Below, piece by piece: positions 1 through 12,000 of a stretch of 27,183 bases of DNA. Each line of letters begins with the position of its first letter. Position 1 is the stretch's first letter. A program made the position numbers and the translations under genes. The notes beneath the pieces were generated by a model. The model saw only the letters and a list, made by a program, of their open reading frames with translations. It did not search any database and was not told the DNA's origin. This DNA comes from Ophiothrix spiculata (lineage: Eukaryota > Echinodermata > Ophiuroidea > Amphilepidida > Ophiotrichidae), in assembly GCA_000969725.1 (NCBI GenBank), contig JXSR01S074545.1. The stretch is one strand, 5' to 3'.

Positions 1-80
1 AAAAATGCACTAGGTATACTGATATAGACGCATGATCTTCCGTTCCAGTTAACTCGAAGTCCAAAGTCAGTAACAAGAAC
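1..80 (-). CDS. Module 4 exon C, partial: vWD core
   Basis: First 80 nt of the exon, phase 0 start, reading VLVTDFGLRVNWNGRSC and then VYISIPSAF before the window ends. Acceptor TTTAG. The EGLCG part lies outside. Confidence 0.9.
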
Positions 81-3000
81 CTAAACAAAACAACAAACTA
101 CATGTTTATAGGATCTTTATGGTACTTTCAGAGTCTAGGTATTTAATCACAGCGACAAATACGTAGTCTTGACATTTTTAAACGCACTTCTCGCAGCGCG
201 TGTAAAAGACTGCGTGTCGAACGTTGTTGCAGTGATGAAATCGCTGGACTCTGAACGGACCATTAACCGCAGATGCTCAGACTGCGGTGCAGGTGACGCG
301 TCCCGTATTGCACTGTGGTGGTGGTGGTGTTAGGCGAAAGTGGTGTTGGTCCCAACACAATTTCTACTGAGGTTGAGAAGTGCATATTCAGCCTTTGTTG
401 ATCCCTTAAGGTTTGGCCTAAAAATTTAGATTTAGGAGTTTGGGAGATTTTAAGTGTATGGAACTTAATAATGATAGACCTTCATCCTTGGTTTTCTGAT
501 AAAATCTGTCTTCATTTTCTTGCAATCTGCGTTGCAGCAGACTTACCGTGTTTCTACCACTTCGGAAGATGTCGACTTGATTGTTCAAACGGAACGGGAG
601 ATTCACCTTTACGTCATTGACAATAACATTTTGTGTATTCCAGCTGAAGCGCACCCCCTGAAACAATTTAATGATATATCAGTGTGTAGATGGTCGATAG
701 GCTAAAGTTGATGATTAAAATTTTCATTATTTTTTACGATATCTAAGTAATCTTTTACATCATAAGAATTCCATGGGGTAGGAAGTTTTTAGAAAAAAAA
801 TCCCCCTTCAAAGGCAGAAGGAAAAAAACCTGATCATGGAAAGGCAAGGGGGAAAAGCAGGTAGTTTAGAAAAAAACTCGCTCCCGACCGGGCCCTTACC
901 CCAACTTCCTATCCCCCTGGATATTTTGTGCTGCGGTGCGTCCCTTCAAACCATAGACAAATATGAACACAAGTCGTGTGATTATATAACACTTCCTACC
1001 CCCTGGATATTTTGTGGTGTGTCCCTTACCAAACCATAGACAAATATGAACACAAATCGTGTGATTGTAACTCTTGCATTGTGTGGTGGTTGCACGTTAT
1101 CTCCAATCACAAGGAAATCATTGGGTGCATCTGGTCGCGCCTGCGCCAACACGTAATAACATTTCCCCATGTAGTCATATCGCACCCCGTCAAATGTTCG
1201 ATAGTGAGGATCACCGCAGGCCCGGCATGTGAATGTTTCTGTTGAATGAGAGAATGTGAATGAATGAATTCATAGTTGAAAAGCTAAATTTTTATTCAAC
1301 GGAAATGCATACGCATTTAGGCCGATACAGCACTGAGCTATATCTAGAATAAACATTAAATTGATGGAATCTTTGCATGATCGCCATCACTCTTAATAAA
1401 TATATCATATTCTACTTTACAATAATAACCATGATAACATCTTAAAAATTTAGCAAATGCACAAAATAGTTCAAGTCACATGAACAGCAGCATACATGAT
1501 AAGAAGATCCAGAATTGAGAAGTGCCGTAGAGTAGTGGTTAGCGATCTCGGCCTACACGTAAATATTGGGCCCGGTGTAATAGGAATGGCACAGTCCCCT
1601 GATCTTACTGTCCGGGTTGTACACTAAAGGATAGCGACTCTCATGCAACATTATAGTTTCACGCTTTATTCCGTTATGGTCTCCAGGGGGACATTGATTA
1701 CTTGTTGTTTTGAATAATTATATTCTTGAAAGAGTAAAATGCACCAAATTACTGGGCGTGTTAATTGATGAGTGCCTCACATAGAAAAACCACATTGATT
1801 GCATTTCAAAAACTATATCTCGAAATATTGGTGTCATGAACAAACTGACACATTCTATTCCCACCCGTATTTTGTACACACTTTACTGCACATTAATCCT
1901 ACCTTATATCAGTTATGGCATTGTCATATGGAAAAAGTCTTGTAAATTATATATTGATAAACTGGTTAAACTTCAAAAGTGGGCAATAAGACCTATCTCA
2001 AAAAGTCACTACAGAAGTCATACTGGGCCATTGTTTTCTAATCATAATGTGCTTACAAGTTGTGACATACTATACATTAAAACCAGGGTTGTTTATGTAC
2101 AGATACTCTATAAATGATCTACCTGTGGCTTTTACAAATTACTTCTCTAAAGTCAATCATTTTGTCATCGTGATGACAAACTTGAGTCTTATTATGCTTA
2201 TTGCGCCAGCAGTGACCACGCCAAAACAACAATGTCCCACATACCTTGACACACTCCCTCTGACATAAAGTTGCTCTGTTTGCAGTAACACCCACGAGTT
2301 CCATCACGCGTCTCGCACGTTTCTCCATTAGTGCACCCTTCCGCGGCTTCGCAGTTCAAGGTGCCACCGTTTTGGCACGTACACAATTGCGTGCAGTCAT
2401 CATTCAAGGAAGTGTCTCCAATCTAGAGAAAAAGAAATTGTAAAAAGCTGCAAAAACCTGGCATTCTAACTTGATGTAACTATGGGTATTTATGGTGAAA
2501 CTCAATTTTAGGTTAATAAGATTTTTCGCTACACCATATAGGCCTACGTTATAGTCGAAATCGCTAATACAATTTTGATGGTTATGATATGCAGATTGAT
2601 GGACGTCGGTATAAAAATTCCTACACCCTTCACAAAAGCCAAAAGCAATGTTTGTCCTTATTTCATAGAAGAAAGAACAAACTTACATTTGTTTTTGATA
2701 CTTTCAGACAAGTGGCAAAATTATAGCAATTATTGCAATACGGTATTTTCATGACTTCAAACTGACTAATTAGGTGCACAAAATATTTATTTTGAAACAG
2801 AGATGAAAATGACAAAAAAAAATCTTTGAGTCTTCACAAATATGTTTTCTGATGAAGCAAATATCAAATTCACAAATCAACCACGTCAGTACTTACTGAT
2901 ATTACGGTTTCACCCAAAACACATGTTTCTTCTGGAAAACAGAGGATAAAGGAAAAAATATAAGTACATATTTGATTTAAAAAAGATTAATGGCCCTTAA

Positions 3001-6000
3001 ATATTGGTTCTTTGCTTTCAATGTCGTTAGCATTCATTCTTCGATTCATTTCATGGTCTACGAATATACTGTGGTCAATACAAATGAATAACAAACCTGC
3101 GCAAAACAGTCCGTCACCCTCAAATCCGACATTACAGACGCACTCTCTGGCATTGTCTTGTATCTTGCATCCAGCGTTGATGTCACAGCTGATGTCTTCG
3201 CAGATCAGAGATGCTGAAGTACACGTACATCGAGAACTGCAATCGTCATTGATGAACGATTCACCGCTCTGAATGGATAATGAGAATATGTGATTGTAAT
3301 ATGGGGATAAGGTTCTTTTTCATGTCCATTTTGCGTATCCAACCGTTTAAAACAGATAAGGGAAGCTGGTGGGAATTTGATTAGCGTCTAACTTTGCTGT
3401 TCAAACTAATAGGTCAATATTTTATCCTGAATTTCACTGAGACATAATTTTAAATATTTTTTTATTATCGTCATTGATTAATTGCTCATCATTTCACTCG
3501 ATCTTCTTTGCAAGCCTGTACATACCTTGTAATATTTCCCATTGCTGACACATCCACACTCAGTCGGAAGTACGCAAGTATCTCCAGATAATACCAGTCC
3601 GTCATTGCATTGACACCCTTGGACACACAGGAGATTGTAATCTGTTGTAGGAGATGGGTTGGCACATGTAGCGGGAGTTGCCGGACCACAATCAGAATAT
3701 TCCTTGGTGTCACCGCAGTCAATTGCTGTTTGCATTTGAAGAAACAGAAATAAATATCCGAGTATTTTGATGATAACAGTATATATTATATTAAATTGCA
3801 TTTTTTAAAAATTTGGACCGCCAATTAGCTGAATTTTGTTAAAAAGTTGTCAATTGGTGACTTTCAAAATAAAAAGTTAATACATTCTTGCCAAAAAATA
3901 CATGATTTTAGAAAAAGTTGCCAATTTGAAATTATACAATACGGTGTTTGATATGGAGTACTCAGAGTAGCCAACATTTATACGAAAACAAGAGGAGAAG
4001 TTAAATGTTCTAATATCTATTGATATTTTGAACGAATATTGAGAAATTCATGATTCAAAAGTTGTTTTAAGAATCTTGAACTTTTAAAAATATGTTCATT
4101 CTTATTTGAAATACTGTAATATTCAAGAAACTAAGGTTTGAAATCTTTTTTATTTATGTCGCCATTCAATTATTTAAAATTATATTTTCTTGTAATTTGC
4201 ACAAATCAGATATTCTGTCGTGGTTAAATGTTTATGTGCAAAAAAATACTATATATTTTGTATCCTTTATCTTTTACATGTGAAATATGTCATTTTTAAT
4301 TTAAATGGATATTTACATGAATAAAACAAACAATCTGCTATAATCAGTTCTTTATCAGAAGATGTGCCGAGTGCATGTTTATTGTGCAGTCAGGTGTACA
4401 TTGTGCGGTATGGTCATGTAAAACATGGTTTAATCGCATATGCAGATACCTCTCTCTGTAGGAAGCTGATTTCGATTAGAAAATTAAATACATGAAAAAA
4501 CGAGTTATCAAATTATTTTCGTGGCGTGACGATGTGTTAATTCCGTACCACATAATCCTTGGAGAACAGAGGTCCGCCATTCGTTTACATTATAACCATG
4601 AGCAAGGCATTCAGAAGCAAACTGTGCAATATAAGAACACGCTAAATCTTCATCATCAGGATCAGCACATAGATCGTACAAACAGTCAGATCGAAAATCT
4701 GCAGAATTCAACTCCTCTGAATTCAAACACGCCGCAAATGGTCCAGTGGTGTCTGAAAAAAATATGATTAGAAAGACTAAAGTGTCAAAAAATGCGATCA
4801 AACATTTAAAAGAATCTGACCATTACACTATGAATTACGCTGAAAGTAGAGTCCCACCACATCCCTTACTCATCAGAGAGTGAGATTTTCATAGCCGCCG
4901 AATTAAGATTTTATAAGATGGGTAATATTACGTAATGACATTTTTGGTTTGCTTTGCTATGTGCGCTGCATACTCACCCTTAACACAATAGTATTCCACT
5001 TGTAGATACTTCTTTGTTTCATGGCAGGGATCGGATCCAAAGACTCCGTTGTAAGCATCAACTGAACATGATTGTTTCCCAGTACACCTTGCTTGGACAG
5101 GTGTGAGCGCATTCGATACTGAGCAAGAGGTGATGTGAGTATTGGCGCCAGGGCATAAAGCAGTTTCCCGCCTTCCATAAAAAGCAGTTTTTACCTGGAT
5201 GTATGTACCTGAGTCACAGCTGATGTAGAGTGTATCCCTTTCACAAGCGTAAATGGAATTAACTGGAGAATAAAATAAAGGTGAAGACAAAATAAAGAAG
5301 ATGAAGAAGGGAAAAAAGACAAAGAAGGGAAAAAAAGAAAACAAATGAGGAAAATGTTGTTCCTAAAATGTTGTGCAAGTCTTGGGTACGAAGCATGCAA
5401 AATTTTTCTTAATGGCGACAAAAATATGTTGAGGTGACAATCACTTCCCTTCCCTCGGACTTTGGAGGCTTACCTTACCCCCATGGTAGAGAGCTTGTAT
5501 TGTTTTCATGAAAATTATTGTAAATGTAAAACAGTTACGTACGGTATATAGATGCCCGAGTCGCACTTGCTTCCCATCACTTTTTTGGTGCAATCGGCGA
5601 CAAACCGTTAGGGGTGGTAAAAATTCCTTAAGGATGACGAGGGTTATAACAATGGTAAGGAAGCATCATTAAAACTCTTATTGATGATCTAGAAATAGTA
5701 GGAGAATTTAATGCATCTTCTGTTGACTCGACTTAAGCCTCGTGATGTTCATAACTCGGCACATGGTGTATTTTTTGTGCAGTATCACTCGTCAAGTAAT
5801 CACTAGATGATAATAAATTATAACTGATTTGCTATGTGTTTTTTTCACTTTGTTTTGCTTTGATTTGTTTCTGAATACCTTCTGGTAGAGGCGAACAAGC
5901 CTCAGTTGCAACTGCAACAGCGTCGGGATTATCTGCACATGGATTGTCGCTGGTACATGTTTCTGGAGTACAAGGCTCACAATCACCAACACCCCAACCA

Positions 6001-9000
6001 TCACCAAATTTGTCTTTATCCGTCTCCTGTAAACATGGTTAATAATGTTGTAGTTTTGATTAATGGCCCATGTTTACTTATTTAGACAACTACTAAGGGT
6101 CCAAAGAAAAACACCCTTACAATCTTTGGAAGCAATTGTCTTTAAACGGACAGTCGGATTGTAAAGATTGCATTGTATAGTGCAATAACATGAACTTTAA
6201 AACAGTTTATTTCACTTCAATATGTAATCTAAAACAGAAGTTGTGCTTTATCAAATAATTTACTAAATATCAAAATAAGGAAATTATCAATCAAACTTAT
6301 CGATGAAAAAAGGAAAATTCTGTATTTGTCATTTCACAGAATCTGAGCTGAATATTTTTCAGGAAAAGAAAAGGCTGCTTACAATTTCTCCCACTGGATT
6401 GGTAAAGTCATCGCCAATGTTTCTTGACAGAAAACCACACAAGCCTTCCACGCTGAATACAAACGTATCTGGTATACTAACATGAACGCAGGTTCGTCCG
6501 TCCCAATTTACTCGAAGACCAAAATCTGTTACGAGAATCTAAAATGTTTGAAAACGTTATATATAAGTAATCAAGTACATGTACGATGATTAGAATTCTA
6601 ATACACACTTGGTGGTTTATAAAATGTTTATTTTTTTATTTAAAACTAGAACCAAACATTAATATCGACGGTTGAGCCCACACGGTCGTATGTACGCGAA
6701 TCTGGGAACCACATATCTCAAGGTCAAAATATTTCAAGACCTGTAGGCTTATTCTCCGATAAAGTGTGCAACTTTGCCGTTTTGGTGTCGCTCATGTTCG
6801 TGTTGCTTGTTTAACGTTGTTAAACCTATTATAAATGATTTGAGTGGTTTAGGTGATACATTAGAGTCACATTAGTAATATATGTGAAGCTAAACAATTT
6901 ATCATTCCAGGAAAGTAGATAACGATTAATCTGAAAATGCCAAATCGTTACTTTTCCCCATGTCGCCAGCCATACTTTTTATGTTTTATGTGCCCCGTTC
7001 CTAAAATATTCGGACATATCAAACGCAATGCACGCTGTTAAAACAGCCCGTAATAGGTATTGATAATGACATATAAAGTTTAATTATATTAAGTATTTGA
7101 TATGGCATACGAGCTTTTTAAAGCATGTCGCCAATATTGCAAACAGATACGAAGTAGATTCTAAAATCGATAATAAAGTGTGAAAATGAATTTGTTGATG
7201 GATGATTTCGCATTGGGTTTATCAAGTAAACTTCAGTGTTGAATAACATATATGTTATATAGAATTATATATTTACAGTAATGATTTACAAGGATATTAA
7301 TATCAAAAATACCCTATGTGACTGTCACGTCGCGACAGATACGAACCGCACATTTTGCTCCCTTCTCGCAAAACGCGGTACACTATGAGCAAAATACTAC
7401 ACCATGCACAGTGTAGTATGTGTAAAGCTCCTAAATTAGTGTAAAGATCAAGTTTGTAAGAAAACTCATTTTCTCAATAATGAATATTTAAAAAAACATT
7501 CCAACAGATACGAACCGACAGATACGAACATTAGGTATAGGGAATACAATGGTTAAAAATCAAGTATTTTTAAAACATCTCCCATGCACTTTTTCTTCTT
7601 CAGAAGCCATAAGAGTTAATGATTTTGTATGTTTTTCATGAGTTGTTAGTAGTCGAAATTTCAACATTTCTCTAACCAAAGTTGCACGGTTTATCGGAGA
7701 ATGAGCCTGTAGATTCTTCCAAGCTAGTACTGTACAGGTCTTAATGGAACTTTCAAGATAAACGATCCAATACGATTACTCATCTGGAAAGAATCATCGG
7801 ATGTGAAATCTGTTGACCTTGGGATTGATACGCAGATAGATACGGCCTTGATACATTACGATAAGAATAGATCACACGGTATACGCAGATAGATACGGCA
7901 TTGATACGCCACGATAAAAATAGATCACACGGTATAAAGCTGAATTCATATTCAAAACGCAATGCATTGCGTCTTTAGTAATTTCAAATAATTTTCACCG
8001 TAAACGGCGCAGCAAATTAATTCACACTATGTCGGCAACCTGAAAGCGCAATGGAAAGTTCAGCTTTTCTAAACTTGATTTGCGTTGACGCAAGTAGTGT
8101 TGCGTATTGATATCGATCCATCGAAACTGCTCAAAATACCTATCTACACATGCTCGATGCGTTTGCGATTGCGTAGAGTCTGAATTCAGCTTTACATACA
8201 ACAAATATGTGGAAACAAGAGATTTACGTACAGTGTTCGTGCCGCTTCTAAAGATGTCCAACTGATCGTTCAAATGGAATGGGATATTTATTTTCAGGTC
8301 GTTGACGATCACGTCATTTGTATTCCAACTTAATTTCACTTCCTAGTGACAAAAAAAAAGGATTAAAAGTTAAAGGGATTGTATGAAGTAAGTCTCCGAT
8401 TAATTTACATAATTATCATGGTTTAAAAGCGCATGAAAACTAGGCATTGGCAGACGTCTTTCTAGGTTCAAATTGTTGAGAAGTCGCTGGACTCTGAACA
8501 TACTATTATGATGCCCATTTAACATGTTTAATATTGAGGATGTCCCTCTTATAAAGACGGGATGGTTGAACAAAAATCTATTTACCCTGCCGCCACAGGC
8601 GCAGGGTCTTGTCTTCTTCGTGTTTCTTCTTACAAGACGGCTGCCGGCCGTCTTGTTCTACTTTAGACAAATTCTTCTTCTTTCTTTCTTTCTGTCAATC
8701 ACGTTTTGACTTGTAACTCAGTCATGACTTGTCCGATCTTAACCATTATTATGTTTTGAGCTATATCGGACAGAAAACAAAATGTCAGATTTTAAACATA
8801 ATAATGATAAAATTGGATGGTTTTTTTTTCGCATAATACTCAAAGATATTGGTCTCGCTATGAGTTTTAGAAATATCGAGCTCGACGCTGCGCGTCTCGC
8901 ACGATATTTCGTAAAACTCATAGCTCGACCAATATCTTTTTGTATCATGCTCAATCCATCCAATTTTATATCAAACTTGGTCAGAAGGACCATTGACCTT

Positions 9001-12000
9001 GCCCAGACATGTCACGTGACTTTGACCTCAGTTTGACCTTTGACCTTGATACAGGGGTCTAAAACATGATTTTTTACAAAAGCCAACTTCGACGACAAAT
9101 AAAACGTCATGATGACAGCTCTTGGTCATGTGACTTGACTTTGGTCAGTGCATTAATGCATTACTTTTCTAAGGGATCGCGGGTCTATAAGGGGGTCAAA
9201 TGTCATTTTTTCTAAAATTAATAAAAATCAATATCTGCCAAGTAAAAGGTTGTATAAATATTCTACTTGCACAGGTAGATTGGCAAAAATATACTGAACA
9301 AATCTAGGTGACCTTTGACCACAAAGGTCAAAGTTCATAGGTCCAAGGTCAAGTTATCAAAATGTCCTGATTGGGTTAAAAATTGGTATGCAGGTACCTT
9401 AAGACATCCTGGGCAACATAAACATATTTTGAAAATCATCAAAAGTCATTAAGGGGTCAAAGGTCAAACGATCAAACTGCTCCGATTGACCTGAAATTTG
9501 GTATGGATATACTTTAGGATACACTGACACTGAGTAACAAAAATATATTTTAAAAATCAACCGAGGTCATTAAGGGGGTCAAATGGGGTCAAAGGTCAAA
9601 TTTTCAAAATGGTCCGACTGACCTAAAATTTGATATGGATGTAAATTAAGACATCCCGAGCAGCATTAACATATTTTAAAAATCATCCGAGGTCATTAAT
9701 GGGGTCTTAAGGGGGTCAAAAGGGGTCAAAGGTCAAATTATCAAAATGCTCAAATTGACCTGAAACTTTGTATGGATGTATTTTAGGACATCCTGAGCAA
9801 TGTTAATACATTTTAAAAATCATCCGAGCCCATTAAGGGGGTCTTAAGGGGGTCAAAAGGGATCAAAGGTCATATTACCAAAAGGTGGTATGATTATTCT
9901 ACTTTAATACATTTTAAAAATAAATAAAAAAAAGTTCTTAAAGAAAAACATTTCTAAATATACCGATCGACATAAAATAATTTTTGAAAATCATCAGAGG
10001 TCGATTTATTTCTCTGAGAAATTCCTGTTTGTGAGACAGATTATTGAAACAAGTCGTAGTCATTGCCGTCTTGTGTGCCATGTATGCATGGCTAGTTTCT
10101 TCTTCTTCTTCTTCTTCTGTCATTTTGTAACGCTTATAACTTCAACAGTTCTTTACGGATTTTGACCAAACTTGGTCGCAACAACACTTACACCGGCTGC
10201 TACAAGTCATGTGACCTTTGACCCCACAAAGGTCACACAGGGGTCACAGGGGTCAAAAACGTGATTTCACAAAAAAGTTTTCAACTCATCAGGGTTAAGT
10301 TTTATGATCTTGTGATTTGAGCATATGAAGCAGCTTATGACCCCAAATAAAAATAGTGCTTAATGGGCTCGGATGTCCACATGGGGTCACACGGGTCAAA
10401 TATTGATTTTTTTTCAAAATCACCATAACTTCTATAAACAATGGCGGATCTTGACTAAACTTGGTCAAAATAATCTTTGACCCCATCCCAACATGTCATG
10501 TGACCCACGGGGGTCACAAGGTCACATGGGGTCACAAGCGGTCAAAAACAGGATTTTTACAAAAACGTGTTCAGCTTGTCATGTACACATTGCATGATTG
10601 TATAACTCATGTATAGTAAATAGCTCATAAGTCTTAACAAAAGTTGTGCTCATGATGTGACCCGGGGTCACATGGGGTCACATGGGTCAAATATTGATTT
10701 TTTACCAAAATCACCTTAACTTCTACAAACAATGGCGGTTCCTGACTAAACTTGGTCAAAATAATTTTTGACCACACCCCAACATGTCGTGTGACCCATA
10801 GGGATAACAAGGTCACATGGGGTTACAAGGGGTCAAAAACGTGATTTTTACAAAAACATGTTCAGCTCGTCAGGTATACATTGCATGATTGTATAACTCA
10901 TGTATAGTAAATAGCTCATGAGTCTTAACAAAAGTTGTGCTCATGGGGGTGACCCGGGGTTACATGGGTCAAATATTGAATTTTACCAAAATCACCATAA
11001 CTTCTACAAACAATAGAGGATCTTGACTAAACTTGGTCAAAATAATGTTTGACCCCACCCCAACATGTCATGTGACCCATAGGGGTCACAAGGTCACATG
11101 GGGTCACCAGGTGTCAAAAACATGATTTTTACAAAAACGTTTTCAGCTCGTCAGGGTTACATTGCATGATTGTATAACACATGTATAGTAATTAGCTCAT
11201 GAGTTTTAACAAAAGTTGTGGTCATGGGGGTGACCCGGGGTCACATGGGTCAAATATTGATTTTTACCAAAATCACTGTAACCCCTATACACAAAAGCGG
11301 ATCTTGACCACATTTCGTCAAAGGGTCGAAAAATGTGATTTTTACAAAAAAATGTTTCAACTTGTCAGGGTTACATTGAATGATCGTATAACTCATGCAT
11401 AGTAAGTAGCTTATGAGTCTTTACAAATGTTGTACTCATGGGGGTTACGCGGGGTCTCATGGGGTCACATGGGTCAAATATTGATTTTTACCAAAATCAC
11501 CGTAACTCCTATACACAATGGCGAATCTTTACCAAACTCGTCAAAATAATCCTTGATATCATCCCAATATGTCATGTGACCCATGGAGTCACAAGGTCAT
11601 ATGGAGGTTACACTGAGTCAAAAACTACATGATCATATAACTCATGCATAGTAAGCAGCTCATGACTCTTATCAAAAGTTGCGCTCATAAGTCACGAGTC
11701 ATAAAAAAATGCGGCAGGGTCCGCGTCACTACAGTGACGGAATCATATCTAGTTTGGTCTTCCTATACTTCTGATAATGACATGGTAACGCACCAATACT
11801 ATTATAGTAATTATTTTAAGCCAGGGCACCTCATTGAAAGTTATGGGTCTTTCCACTCATGGTGAGAGGTAAAAGGATTTGCATTCATACAACCTGAGAA
11901 AGGCCATATAGTAAAACATTTTGGTATTCGTTATCTGATTGGAAACAAAAGCTTTGAATGTGTTTGTTATCGATCATTTGATCAAACACTTCAAACACAT

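Larger units (their letters stand above)
8577..11752 (+). mobile_element. Helitron-like element filled with GGTCA tandem repeats
   Basis: Left end: A|TCTATTTACCC at 8577. Right end: a hairpin at 11720-11741 (9-bp stem, 2-nt bulge), then 7 nt, CTAG at 11749-11752, and a T. These are the 5' TC, 3' hairpin plus CTRR, and A/T insertion site expected of Helitrons. The left edge also coincides with the point where the module 2 and module 3 introns stop matching (gttgaac.aaaa). There is no Rep/helicase frame, so it would be non-autonomous. ACCCTGCCGC near the left end recurs inverted near the right end (11712-11721). Confidence 0.5.

Noticed and set aside
836-1245. Plus-strand frames around module 4 exon A
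   Set aside because: Shadows of the minus-strand vWD exon and its 83-bp duplication.
3478-3801. Open frame with a signal-like start before the module 3 TIL exon (similar at 23963-24256)
   Set aside because: AT-rich intron read-through upstream of a normal acceptor. The sister exons show the true 5' edge.
4928-5344. Open frame starting with a hydrophobic, signal-like stretch and running into the module 3 lectin
   Set aside because: The hydrophobic part is the translated pyrimidine tract of the intron (Phe, Ser, Pro, Leu). A good acceptor separates it from the exon, so a stand-alone lectin with its own start is not supported.
8739-9036. Matching 84-codon frames on both strands
   Set aside because: Produced by the symmetry of the fold-back at 8809-8967.
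10295-10816. Similar minus-strand frames with shared IILTKFSQ-like text
   Set aside because: They are the same frame in successive 280-bp repeat units. No domain, start context or splice support.
10385-11640. CRISPR-like array
   Set aside because: Units are about 280 bp and repeat over their whole length, with no short repeat/variable spacer pattern; the genome is animal.
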